A stretch of DNA of 64,000 nt from Panagrolaimus kolymaensis (Eukaryota > Nematoda > Chromadorea > Rhabditida > Panagrolaimidae). The position numbers and the translations under genes were made by a program. Shown here piece after piece: positions 10,955 through 22,373 of this stretch (the stretch's first letter is position 1; each line of letters begins with the position of its first letter). The stretch lies in the NCBI GenBank assembly GCA_028622995.1, contig JAJQJQ010000095.1, positions 150,207 to 214,206 of the forward strand, written 5' to 3'. Under the pieces are notes generated by a model, which did no database searches, was not told the DNA's origin, and saw only the letters and a program-made list of their open reading frames with translations.

Positions 10955-12074
10955 AAACTGCGGAAATTTTTCTTTTTCTTTTTCTTTTTTTTAAACTGTC
11001 AATGAAGAATTATCGGGAACTATTGTTTTTGGTAATAAATAAAAAAAGATTTTGCACCGAAGAACTCAAAAAAAAAATGATGTTTTTGTTTTTTTATTTT
11101 CTTTAGAGAGTTGACGACGTGATAACGTGTTTTTATTTTTCTCATTCTTAAAAAAAACTGACTACCTATTTTGCTTGACCCCAACATGTGTTTTTTTTTT
11201 CTCCATATTTTTATTTCTTTAATAACTGCATTAAAGTTAGGATAGGTGGAATGAGAGCAAGGAATCTAAACTAAAAAAAGATTTTTATTTTTTTTTTGTT
11301 TTCAAAAACTGTAAATTGTAAATTAACATTAGATTAAGCATTTTCTTAAATTATAAAAATATATTTTCATGAAATTTGATTTCTTTTAAAAAAAAGTAAA
11401 TTTTGATAGAGTAAAACTGAGATAAATAATTTTCGTGGGAACTAAAAATTAAATTTTTTATTGGTGGGTCAAAAAAATAATAAAGGAAACAAGAAATTTT
11501 TTTTAATTACGACTCCTTCATTTTTTTTCAGATCATTTTTAAACTGTATAGAAAATAGTTTGGTAATTATTTATTTATAAATAATTTTATTAAAATTAAA
11601 CTGCTTTCGATCGTTATAATTTTATTTAAAAAAACTGTTTTTTATAATAAATAGTAAGGATTTTTTTAAACTGAGGATTATGTAAATTTTTGATACGGAA
11701 AGTAAAAACTGTGCATTCTTTTTGAACTTTAAAAAAGGAGATATTTTGTAAAATTTTAAACTGAGTTGTCGTCCGATATCCTTCTCCATTTTTTGTTGAT
11801 TTTTAATTTTTATGAAACTGTATTTACGATGACTAAAGCCAAGTAACATTAAAAAAAAATTTAAAACTGCATAGTATCCCATAAGTCCATTGTTCATTAA
11901 ATTATTATTAACTATTTTGAAAATTAGGCGTCTGTTACTCTTCTTTCTGAAGCATATCCAATTAGGTTGAATATAAAAAAATTTGACCTGACCCAAAAAA
12001 ATAAAAATGGGTGTTTTTTTTAATTCACAAAAAAAAAGACAAATTTTTTCTTTTAATTTTTTTTTGTAAAACTG
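10955..12074. repeat. Cluster of regularly spaced AAACTG motifs
   Basis: AAACTG preceded by a T/A run occurs about 14 times, with starts near 10955, 10993, 11155, 11306, 11414, 11541, 11598, 11632, 11668, 11706, 11758, 11815, 11864 and 12069. Eight lie between 11541 and 11869 at spacings of 34-57 bases. The rest of the stretch is AT-rich with no gene. The minus-strand open frame at 11622-12083 is Lys/Phe/Ile-rich and unlike a protein. Confidence 0.5.
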
Positions 12075-12465
12075 CATCTCCATTTTGTTGGATGAAAAAA
12101 TATTTTTTTCTTGTTTTTTCTTTCATTTTTTTTCTTTAAAAATAAGATCGGTCATTTTTTCTTTTTTCAATGTCATTTCAAATCATTATCATTTTTTTGG
12201 ATAATAATCTTTATCTTCCAAAAAATCCCATCATCATCGTGATCTCTAACTTCTTTCTTTCTTTTGCTAAAAAAAAATTACGTAACATTGATTGAATGAA
12301 TCGCCTACGGGGATGGATGGATAAATAACAAACAAAACAAAAAAATTGAATAATGAATAAAGGAAGCTATGGTGTTGCTGCTGCTGACGAGGACTGACCG
12401 GTTTCCTCAACCAAAAAAAAAATGAATTTGCTTTCATTTCCGTGCTTTTTATTTTTCTTATTTAA

Positions 12466-13272
12466 AAGCCATTTTTTTTAAAAAATCGCACTTCAGATGG
12501 CATTTGGAAAAATATTTATTTCCTTTTCTGGGACTAATATTCACTACCCAGGGGTTTGCGAGGTCGCTGATCACGAATCTGGCCTCTGTTTGAGTGGTTT
12601 CATAGCTATATCTCGAGATACAGCTGTCTTGACCAAAAAATCCAACTTTTTTTTAAGACGCTTTTTTTAAAAACTGTTTAGACCAAAAAATAGCGAAAAA
12701 TTCACTGATTAATTTTGTAATTGATGCCAACAATAGAAGTCTAATGATAAATGGGTCAAAAGTCCATTTTTAAGCAAATTTCAACATTTAGCTTGGCAAA
12801 ACTCGAAATCTATGGCCGAGTGATTGCCATTTTATTACAGATTCGGATTCTCCATGAAATTCTGCCCTAGAAAAAGGCAATTGTACCAATAAAAGAGGTA
12901 CCTCCTGGGGTTCAAAAAAATCGATGAACATGTTACACCAATATGAGGTATATCAACAAGTTTATGATAAATACATGTAAAAAATACAAAACCTTAGCTA
13001 AAAACGTAGAAAAACTCATTTAATGATTTTACAAATCGATAAAACTTCATGTTGTTATGCTTTTCGATTTTTCCTGAATTTTTGAAGTTTAATAGTAGCA
13101 CACGATGCTCAAAAAAATATCAAAATATACACGATCTGGCATTTTTTTTATAACTCATCATTTCTAGACCTAATTTGGGTCGTAGAATTCAAATTTGGTA
13201 CCAGTTTTTGTGGTTGACTAGTTTAAAATTGAGGTAAAGGTAAGTGAAATTTTTTAGGTTTGGTTTCGCCAT
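12466..13272 (+). repeat. Left terminal inverted repeat
   Basis: Mirrors 18079-18884. The repeat runs through the splice acceptor at 13256-13257 and includes the first 15 bases of the transposon's first recognisable exon. It shares a block near 13153-13186 (TCATTTCTAGACCTAATTTG) with the palindrome at 43.4-44.9 kb. No exon with a signal peptide is visible in it. Confidence 0.85.
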
Positions 13273-16200
13273 ATTAACATTGATGCTCATCCACCGGTTG
13301 ATCGTGGAACAGCTGATTTAATTAAAGCCGGAATCCTTACAACAACCCCACAACCTAATTTAAATGATGGAACTTGGTATTATAGCAAATGGCATGGAAG
13401 AGTTATTAAAAAAGATCATCTATTTTACTCTTCTACAACTGAAATTAATGTTTTAACGCCACCACAGCTTCCAGTCATCAAATCATCAAATTATTCTACA
13501 ATTGTTTCTTCAACACTTAATAATACTGACGACAAACCCCATCTTGAATGTAACAACTCAAATAATACCAGTATCAATAATCAAATATCAGCAGAAAATG
13601 AGACTCGAACATACAATTTTTATGATGTGGTTTTTATTGTTATCGTAACAATCGCGGTGTGTATTATTTTATTCAGTATTTGTATTCTTTGTTACATTTA
13701 TTTCAAACCAAAAAAAATTTCTAATAATATGACTCCAATTAGTTCGGATATCCAAATGCATTCCATTCCTTCTGCTGTGTATCATTTTCCTTATGTAAGC
13801 AAAAACAAAAATTTATAAATACAACTATGATTTTTTTAGAGTGATGATGGTATTGAGTATAAAGAATCAAGTTTACCTAAGAGAAGCATCAAGCAACATA
13901 AGATTATGAGAAATTTTACGCAACCAAAAAAATATATTATAAAAAAATTTTCTAAATCGAAAGGTTTAGGAAGCCCATTATCAACAAATGATTCTCCTAA
14001 TGAATCAGCCCAATGTTACTTCTCCTTGGAACGTAAAACAAACTATGAAATTAAAGAACGTAGCGAACAATCAAAAGTTTCTACCAAATGTGTCGGCTCA
14101 TTAAAGAGGTTTTATTTAAATTTTATTTTTTTATATTTACTTATTATTAAATAATTTTTATAGCTTCCAAGAATTATTTGATAATAAAGACACCAACTTT
14201 TCCAAAATGACACAAGCAGAAATCGTCCTTGCTCGTGGTGAAGGTGCATTTGACTTAGATTTAACCCAACAAAGCATCATGAAAAATTTGGCTGAACGAA
14301 AAATTTGTCGACAGCATTTTGATGAACTGTTTTTCCAATGGAACCAAAAAAAGTTTAAACACATAATATATAGAATAAAATCAAAAATTGATAAAATAAA
14401 AATACCCGTCTGTTCTATGCCAAATGGCTATGGCATCGACCATGAAACAAAAAGTGATCGTCCAATCACAATTCACCATCATGTTACTTTTGAAGAAGCT
14501 AAATATTTTCTCCATAAAAATGGCTTATTAATTCATGTTGGCATTCGTAAGTACATGTGCTTTTTATGATATCTTATAAAAAAATGCTTTTAGCTGTTTG
14601 TGATAAACATCGGGATATTTTAAAAGCTCTCGTTGTTGAAATGATTGATGCTAACAAAATTGATAAAGAACCTCGAATAGCTAAAGAAGAAGCCATCGCT
14701 AAAATTCACGATTTTTATAATGATATTTCCCCATCCAATAGCATAACGGACATGAGTGAGCAAAAATTAATTGAAAATGATAAAGCTTGTCAAGTGTTTG
14801 CTGAATCAGTTGGTATGTAATAACATTAACTAAAATTATGATAAAATTTATCATTATTTCAGGAATTCCACTAACTCGCAACAAAAAAGACTATGATGAA
14901 ATCAAGCCAAGAACTCGAGCAAAAAAAGCTGTGACATTGCGTAAACTAACATATGTGCTCGCTAAAAATATTGCACCTAAAAATCCCTTAGCTCTTATTG
15001 ATTCAGCATTCAGTAGAAAAAGAAAAGAACAAATTTCGAAGAGACAAAATGCAATCGATATCTTGCTTCAGTATGTCAAAGCTCAATATGTTGTTTGTGC
15101 TACAAGCAACGAAGGAATTGAAGTTCTTTCTCAAATTGCAGCTGTTGTAAATTATGAAACATTGTCATGCGTGATCGGTGGAATTACACACTATAGTTAT
15201 TTTAAAGCAAGATTAATTGCCAAAATGCGGATTGAAGCTCCATTGCGACCAAAACAAAAACGAATAAAAATTAAATATGATCAATTTTCTATCAACCTTT
15301 TTATAGAATTTATAACAAGGTAAAAAAATAATTGTGATTATTTTTTTAAACTTTCCTTTTCTAGTTCTGCTATCATGGTTGGATTGCCATATGGTTCACG
15401 CACAGCAAAGCTACCAAGTGGCGAAAAATTTGATATTGCAAATACAATCAGAAGACAACAAGATGCAGAGATTCTTAAAATGTTCAGACATTATCTAATT
15501 GAAACCGGTCGAGATTATATCAAAATTAGTGATTCAGTTTTAAGAAAAATTTTAAAAGTTTGTTCGGCAAGTCGGCTTAAATCAATGCACTGCGTTGATT
15601 ACTATGAAGCCGCTGGTAACAAGGTAGACTTTTTTCTATTATTTTTGCTTTGAAAAAAAATTAATTTCAGACTTTTGAAAAAATCGAATCGTGTTTAAAT
15701 TCAATGGCTGATCATGATTATATTTCCAGTGATGCTGAAAAATACTTGGTATCAAAATTATTTGAAGCGAATCGTTATTTGAAAACGGATTATTCTCTTC
15801 ATTTAAAAATGCATTCACGAATTCCTGATCATTGCATTTCATATGCGCTTTCTGATCCAAATGATTCAGATTTTTGCTCGCCACCTTGTGAATCGCTTGA
15901 TAATGATGCTCACAATCATGACTACAGTTGTGAACGCTGCCAAATTTTCCCAGATCTTATTAAAGATATCAAAGAAATTTTACAAGGACATGAACCAAAT
16001 GAAGAGCTTGAGGAATTTGAAGCAGAAATAATCAAGGCTGAAGATGATATCCTGGAATGGAAAAAGCATATCTTACGTGCAGCTTTTAGTGAGCTTCAAC
16101 GAGTGGAAATTATTGAAAAGCTTGATGAAAATGAAGCCTTAATAACAATTGATTATTCTCAAAAATATTTGGGAGAAAAGCATATGGAAAGTCAGAAGGA

Positions 16201-17941
16201 CTATTATGGAAAGAAAGGCATGTCCTGGCACATTTGCCATATTTTTGCGAAGAAAAATGGACAACTGGTCCAGCATGCAATCGTTCATTGCTTGGGCTTT
16301 GAAGATCAAGTTAGATATTTTTTATGGAAACTTTTACTAAAAATATTTTTTAGACTGCTAAAGCTGTTGCTGCCATTCTTCGTGATGCATTTGAAAAATG
16401 TCAAAGATGGGGAGTAAAAGCTGCTATCCTTAGATCGGATAATGCTTGTCAGTTATTTTTGATTTAATAAATCATTTAAAAGAGCTTATTTTTAGGTTAT
16501 TATCGAAATGCGGCTTTAATTCAAAGTCTTTTGGATATTAGCAAAAATTGTGGCATCGTTCTCAAGCGATACAGCTTCAGTGAAGTGCAAGCTGGAAAAT
16601 CTGCAGCTGATCGTGAAGGTGGCAGAATGAAAAGAAAAATGAAAGATTTTATTCATGCCGGGAAAGATATTGAAACACCAGAAGAAATGCTAAAAGGTAT
16701 TCGCTATGGACAAGAACCCTTGTCAGGAATAAGCGTTATCGTTGCATCTATCAAATCACCTCCAAATGAAAAGGACAATGCTTTTTCAATACCAGGCATA
16801 TCTTTATTGTCTGATTTTGAATATAATTTTAAAGACAAGTCAATAACTTACTGGAAGCATCGCGGAATAGGAAAAGGAAAAACAATAAAAATCTCAATAG
16901 CAAATGTTTTGGATACAAAATTAGATATCTAAATGGCTACGGAAGAAACACCTGAAAGTGAAGGATATGAATTTTGGAGAACAAAAAATTCATTAACCAA
17001 AAAGGTGGCAAAAACGAAAGAAATAAATACTATCGGTGAAGACGAAATTGATGAAGATGATCAAATAAATGTTCATGAAATAATAAATACAGAAGAAAGC
17101 CTCCCAATTTTTAAACCAACTGCTTTATTTTCATGCCCAACTCCAAATTGTCAAAAACGATATGCCAAATTTGGAAACTTATTAAACCATATTGATGCTG
17201 GCAAACATCAGCTTTTACCGGAAAAGGTTGGCACATATGATTACGCTTTGAATTTATATGGTAATCAATTGGAAGATTTACAAAAACGACAAGCTAATCA
17301 TCGTGTTATCGAAGCTATTCAAGAATCAATAACCGATCAAAATAATGTCGTTGAAAAAGGATGGGCGTTGCGAACAACAGCAAAGAAAACAAGATTTAGC
17401 AGCGATGTCCACAAATTTGTCGAAGAACAAATGAAATATTTATATTCGATTGGCAAAAGGTTAGACCCAATTAAATGTGAAAAAAGCATGGAAATAGCTA
17501 GGATAAATGGCAAACTTCGTTTTGCACCAGATAAGCGTCTATCATCAAATCAAATTTCTTCATTGGTGATAAGAAAAATGAAAAAAGCAGGCATGCAAGG
17601 GAATGCTTTTATGTTCGATGAAACCATGTTAAACAAACGACAAGATATTAACAATGAATTAGAAAATGAAACAGGTAAAAATGAAATTTATAAATTAGTT
17701 TTAACTCTAAAACTTTATTTTATTTTTCATAAAAGCTTTAAAACCGCTAAAATTTAAGAACAAAATATAAAAAACATTTTTTATTTTAGGAGAAATAGAA
17801 ATTGAATTTGAAGACGAGCCATTGTTCCCTGATGTATTTGAAAAAGTACATAAAAAAATCATGAAGAACAAAAATGATTACGACGATGACGAAGACGAAG
17901 AAGAAATGGAACCATCAAAAAAGAAGAAAAATAGGAAGTAA
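13258..17941 (+). pseudogene. Ectodomain + membrane segment + DDE transposase + C2H2 finger
   Basis: Eleven exons stay in phase: 13258-13794, 13840-14108, 14164-14546, 14594-14812, 14863-15319, 15365-15623, 15671-16309, 16354-16447, 16496-17674 (broken at 16930-16932) and 17790-17941, with an upstream start exon missing. Exon 1 (179 codons, no Met before the membrane segment) carries five N-x-S/T sequons, then a hydrophobic stretch of about 27 residues (VVFIVIVTIAVCIILF onward) and FKPKK. Later exons hold the transposase. Candidate acidic residues are Asp at 16151 (ITIDYSQKY), 16438 (RSDNA) and 16609 (AADREGG). A C2H2 finger (CPTPNC ... HIDAGKH) lies near 17134-17203, and the product ends in a basic KKKKNRK tail, a likely NLS. 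One in-frame TAA at 16930-16932 separates the DDE part from the finger. Predicted topology is type I with the transposase in the cytosol. The 5' exon is absent, so this copy is probably not autonomous. Confidence 0.75.
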
Positions 17942-18078
17942 ATAAAAATAAAAGTTTAACATTGTTTCTGCAAAAAAGCAAATAAAATGTAAAGAATTAT
18001 TTGAATTATTTTTTATCTCATATTTTTTTGCAAATTAATAATAATAAAATAATGAAACATCCTTTCATTCACAGATTT

Positions 18079-18884
18079 ATGGCGAAACCAAACCTAAAAA
18101 ATTTCACTTACCTTTACCTCAATTTTAAACTAGTCAACCACAAAAACTGGTACCAAATTTGAATTCTACGACCCAAATTAGGTCTAGAAATGATGAGTTA
18201 TAAAAAAAATGCCAGATCGTGTATATTTTGATATTTTTTTGAGCATCGTGTGCTACTATTAAACTTCAAAAATTCAGGAAAAATCGAAAAGCATAACAAC
18301 ATGAAGTTTTATCGATTTGTAAAATCATTAAATGAGTTTTTCTACGTTTTTAGCTAAGGTTTTGTATTTTTTACATGTATTTATCATAAACTTGTTGATA
18401 TACCTCATATTGGTGTAACATGTTCATCGATTTTTTTGAACTCCAGGAGGTACCTCTTTTATTGGTACAATTGCCTTTTTCTAGGGCAGAATTTCATGGA
18501 GAATCCGAATCTGTAATAAAATGGCAATCACTCGGCCATAGATTTCGAGTTTTGCCAAGCTAAATGTTGAAATTTGCTTAAAAATGGACTTTTGACCCAT
18601 TTATCATTAGACTTCTATTGTTGGCATCAATTACAAAATTAATCAGTGAATTTTTCGCTATTTTTTGGTCTAAACAGTTTTTAAAAAAAGCGTCTTAAAA
18701 AAAAGTTGGATTTTTTGGTCAAGACAGCTGTATCTCGAGATATAGCTATGAAACCACTCAAACAGAGGCCAGATTCGTGATCAGCGACCTCGAAAACCCC
18801 TGGGTAGTGAATATTAGTCCCAGAAAAGGAAATAAATATTTTTCCAAATGCCATCTGAAGTGCGATTTTTAAAAAAAATGGCTT
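18079..18884 (-). repeat. Right terminal inverted repeat
   Basis: Reverse complement of 12466-13272 with only scattered differences, for example CGAAAACCCC against GGGGTTTGCG near the outer third. High identity between arms suggests either recent insertion or gene conversion between them. Confidence 0.85.
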
Positions 18885-19044
18885 TTAATTTCATCATAAT
18901 TTATCTGACCTTCTCGAATTTCTACTGCCATTTTATCTGGACCTTTAAAAAGATACTTAAAAAGATAGTTTACTGTGCGCGGACTACCAACAATTTCAAT
19001 ATTGATATGACATTGGAATCTTTTCAATAGATATGCATTGTAAG

Positions 19045-19881
19045 CAGAGCTGTCGATTTTCGATTTTTCGATTCGATTTTCGATTCGATTTCGATTCGAT
19101 TTTCGATTTTCGGTGCACCGAATCGAATCGAAAATCGAGACCTTCGATTTTCGGTGCACCGATTCGAATCGAAAAATCGAAAAATTCGAGTTTCGATTCG
19201 GTGCACCGAAAATCGAATCGAAGTAACTCGATTTTCGATTTTTTCGATTCGGCGCATTCATATTCTTCTCCTTTTTGGCATAATGCAATATTTTGCCATT
19301 TTTTTTTTTGGGAGAGAGTAACTTCTCTGTAAAACTTTCATTTCTTACATTCTCTGCAATCTTTATAAATTGTTTTTGAAAGTTGTCATGTCGATTGTAA
19401 AACAACATTTTAATCTTTTAAATGGTTTTTGGCAATGTAAATATTGTGTCAAGAAGTATAAATATGATCACACTGGAACTACATCGACAAGAAAGAATCA
19501 TATTGAAAAGCACCATTCAGAGAAGTTGAATGAGAAAATGGAAAGTAATGATGAAGAATGTGAAATATTCGAATGTGAAAGCGAGTCTGAATAATGTGAT
19601 AATTCAAGAATTTTGAAATGTTAATTGTTAATTTTTGATTTGATTATTTGAATGTTTGATTTTTTCTTTTTAATAAACCATTTTAAAAACTATTCACTTA
19701 TGTAAAATAAGACTTTAATTTTCGGTGCACCGAATCGATTTTTCGATTCGGTGCACCGAAAAATCGAATCGAAACTTTCGATTTTCGGTGCACCGAATCG
19801 AATCGAAAAATCGAAAAATTCGCGTTTCGATTCGGTGCACCGAAAATCGAATCGAAGAATTTCGGTGCACCGACAGCTCTG
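19045..19881 (+). mobile_element. Non-autonomous hAT element, copy 1
   Basis: Termini CAGAGCTGTCG and CGACAGCTCTG are inverted, and ATTGTAAG is duplicated on both sides (19037-19044, 19882-19889). An 8-bp duplication with CAGNG ends is the hallmark of hAT transposons. The subterminal regions are packed with TCGATTTTCGATTCG words and several copies of the palindrome GGTGCACC. The middle carries one short BED-finger open frame and no transposase. It sits inside the Helitron fragment, between the Asn and Ala codons of a conserved PYNAYLLK segment. Confidence 0.92.
19370..19594 (+). CDS. Short BED zinc-finger protein of hAT element
   Basis: 74 residues, with no intron needed. FWQCKYCVKKYKYD followed by TSTRKNHIEKHH fits a BED-type zinc finger (aromatic Trp, C-x2-C, then H-x4-H), the DNA-binding module found at the N-terminus of hAT transposases. 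The tail is acidic (EECEIFECESESE). The second start, MSIVKQHF at 19388, is equally possible. The catalytic part is missing, so the product could bind element ends, perhaps as a repressor, but could not transpose. An identical frame occurs in copy 2. Expression is unproven. Confidence 0.6.
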   Translation: MFLKVVMSIVKQHFNLLNGFWQCKYCVKKYKYDHTGTTSTRKNHIEKHHSEKLNEKMESNDEECEIFECESESE

Positions 19882-20754
19882 ATTGTAAGGAACAACTGAT
19901 CTATTATCAATAACAAATGGTTGTCCTTTAAACCGTATCGTTGCTGTTTTACCATCATTTCTTCTTCGATAACGTGGATAAGAATTTTCATCCAAAAACG
20001 TTTCATCACAAAATGCTTTTGGGAAACCTCTTTTACATTTTCCATCTTGCATACACATCGCATTCGGATCATATTCACCACATGGCCTGTGAGTCATATG
20101 CTTTACAACTAAATCAGACAATTCTTTATCTTCATTTTCATCAGGCAATTCAGCAGAAATAAATTTATTAATTTTTTCTGGATCATCCCAACTTTCTTCT
20201 GTCCACCATAAGCTATGAATGTGGGGTAAACCACGCTTTTGAAATTCAACGACATAAATATAAGCTTTTACTTTACCCATAAGCTTATCTTTCATTTCTT
20301 TAACAAATCCTTTTACTTGATAATTGAAAACTATATCAACTAAATCAGGTCGATCGTAAGCTTTCTGATTTTCAAACAAATTTCTTGTAATGTCTTGGTT
20401 TTCTGGATTACAGGTCATTGTAATAAACAAATCGGGTAATCCAAACTTCTGTGCCATTGCCATAGCATCATGCATAAATTCTGATTGACTTCGTGGTCCC
20501 ATTGTATAACTCGATGGGAGAATAAACTTTTTTCCTGGTTGCACTCCATTAGCCTCTGCCATAGTACGTAAATAATCCGTTAAACCGGCATAACTTTCAA
20601 CTCGATATTGTCTTTGATGAGTCCGGTGAAATTGCATTCGACCATTATCAACAATGCTAAACGACCAACATAAATATTTGCTTAACAATTTTCCTTCAAT
20701 AAAGTTGCATTCCATTTTATTTTCTCATGTTTGTCGATTTGGTTAATTTAAAAA

Positions 20755-21693
20755 ATGCCAAGATCTAAAGTTTCTTTTGATTTTGATGAATATCATACAA
20801 ATAATAGCAGCTATGGAAGTGATAATGATTCTGGTATATTCATTGGGAAAACTTCAACGATGTCTTCGCCTCTTAGTCCATTATTGTATTTTAAATCCAA
20901 TAATTCATCAACGTCCGTTAAAACTTTTCACAAGTAATTTTCCACCTTTTTTACAAAAATGAATGTGATAAACTTTTTAGACAAATTAAAACCATTAAAT
21001 CCAGTTGCGATGTCCTTTTGGATAATGCAAAGAAGCTCAAAGAGCGTCCGAAAACTCGAGACCATGGTTGCCAAACGGATGAAAGTGGATATTATCCAAT
21101 TTTAATGGATCGATGTGAAAATTTGATGCATGAATGTCATGATTACAAACATGAATTGGAATTTTATAAAGAAAAATGCGAGGAACAAGCTGAAATTATT
21201 GCAAAACAAAATAAAGTTTTATGCAGTCAAGAAGAAATTGTTGAACAAGTAAGTCAATGTCTCATCTCTTCTTTCTATTAATCCTAAACCTCAAATTTCA
21301 AAAGCATGAGAAAATGCTTTGTTTTTCATTAATACTCAAAAATGCATTTTTTAGCTAACTGCAGTATTCAATCAACGACTTGATCAACTTCGAGAAGAAT
21401 ATAATCAAAAAGCTCAAACATTTGTAGCAAAAGATATTTCAAAAGCTCCAATTCATGTTGATCATATTCGATGGGAAACTCAAATCAATTATTTGCATGC
21501 CCAAAATAAACAACTTCAACGTGAAATTCAGAGAAATGGTTCAAGAAATAACTCATCATTCGATAGCGCTTTCATTGACACAACCAATGCGAAGTCAAAA
21601 AACCAAAGAAATAATCAAAAATCTCCAAATCCCTTTATTAATTTTTATCACAATTTGAAACGATCAAAATCCTTTCGAAGACGAAGTGATTAA
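20755..21693 (+). CDS. Coiled-coil protein, unknown
   Basis: Three exons: 20755-20933, 20981-21248 and 21355-21693, joined in phase (GTAATT and GTAAGT donors, TTTTTAG acceptors). The product has 261 residues. A Ser-rich N-terminus is followed by a CQTDESGYY patch, a predicted coiled coil (YKHELEFYKEKCEEQAEII, then LDQLREEYNQKAQ and a further Gln-rich helix) and a basic Ser-rich tail KRSKSFRRRSD. Such proteins are often cytoskeletal or centrosomal scaffolds, but I do not recognise this one. Its start is 58 bases from the end of the Helitron fragment, so the promoter must overlap that junction. The gene itself is intact. Confidence 0.75.
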
Positions 21694-21945
21694 TTCTGAG
21701 AGCCTCATCAAAAGAATGTGATTTTGATAGAAAATACCGAATGCAATTGAACATTAAAATGTTTCCATTTTTTGTAGTAAAATCCGGTTTAACCAAAATT
21801 ATTTGTTTTATCATCACTTTTTGTACATCCAAAATAAAAGCTATGTAGTTGCAAATAAAAAATGGCGCCCATTCCATTTCTACCAAAAAAACAAATAATA
21901 ATAATAAAAAATTTATTTACAAAAACAAATAATCAAAATACAACT

Positions 21946-22373
21946 TTATTCAAGACGATCAGCTCGAAGTAAATGATTTATTTCTTTTCCAAGAAGATTT
22001 TCAAGCTTTTCTGGATTGACATAATTGATATAAGCGACCAATGGAAGAGTGTAGTTGAAATAATCCGTTTTGAATTGATTCTAAAAAAACACAATAAATT
22101 TTAATGAAATTACATACAAAAAAAACATACCATTTGATAAGGATTTGGATAAGATGTCACATCATTGAAATACAAAAATACGATCAAAAATAGAAAGACA
22201 AATTGAACATTAATCATAATTACAAGCAGAGTATGATTGCAACAACTAATGAAAAGTTTAAATAAAAGTGAAAGCATTTTGAAGAAGAAAACTAAAATTA
22301 GCGTAAAATTTAGAATTTGCCATTTATTAGTGGACAAAAGGTTATAAATCAAAGTTATAAAATCTTTTTGCAT
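21946..22373 (-). CDS. Small multi-pass membrane protein, unknown
   Basis: Two exons, 22373-22131 and 22080-21946, joined in phase 0 (GTATGT donor, TTTTTTAG acceptor), give 125 residues. The first exon encodes two or three hydrophobic stretches (around residues 20-40 and 45-68) and ends SYPNPYQM. The second encodes a soluble tail with YFNYTLPLVAYINYVNPEKL. Convergent with the coiled-coil gene. No family recognised. The start Met at 22373 is the first in frame, but a shorter start is possible. Confidence 0.55.

Larger units (their letters stand above)
12466..18884 (+). mobile_element. 6.4-kb DNA transposon with 0.8-kb TIRs
   Basis: Long inverted repeats bound the element (12466-13272 and 18079-18884, about 806 bp, nearly identical). 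The termini read AAGCCATTTTTTTT inward. TTAA lies directly outside both ends (12462-12465 and 18885-18888), compatible with a TTAA target duplication as in piggyBac, Kolobok and some other superfamilies. The interior carries one long gene on the plus strand for a membrane-segment plus DDE transposase protein. I cannot name the superfamily: the transposase resembles a widespread animal family with a C-terminal C2H2 finger, recalled without a database check. The flanks do not form one uninterrupted host sequence (see the Helitron fragment), so the TTAA could instead be the end of the TIR. Confidence 0.85.
18885..20697 (-). pseudogene. Helitron Rep fragment, split by a hAT insertion
   Basis: On the minus strand, 20697-19890 and 19044-18885 read as one Rep-domain piece of a Helitron protein once the 837-bp insert and its 8-bp duplication are removed. 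It contains the HUH motif (EFQKRGLPHIHSLWW), a Cys-rich loop (HRPCGEYDPNAMC) and the Tyr-containing VNYLFKYLFKG region. It parallels residues 229-560 or so of the intact Helitron protein at 31.5-35.8 kb but is clearly diverged from it. It lacks the N-terminus and the whole helicase. The left end stops exactly at the TTAA of the transposon, and the right end stops near 20697 without a recognisable boundary. Confidence 0.85.

Noticed and set aside
11622..12083. Minus-strand 153-codon open frame
   Set aside because: Composed of Lys, Phe and Ile as expected from A/T runs, with no motif or splice structure.
14699..15884. Minus-strand frames inside the TTAA transposon gene
   Set aside because: Shadows of the plus-strand exons.
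19024..19332. Arg/Ser-rich open frames on both strands in the hAT ends
   Set aside because: They come from the TCGATT/GGTGCACC repeat and appear in several frames at once.
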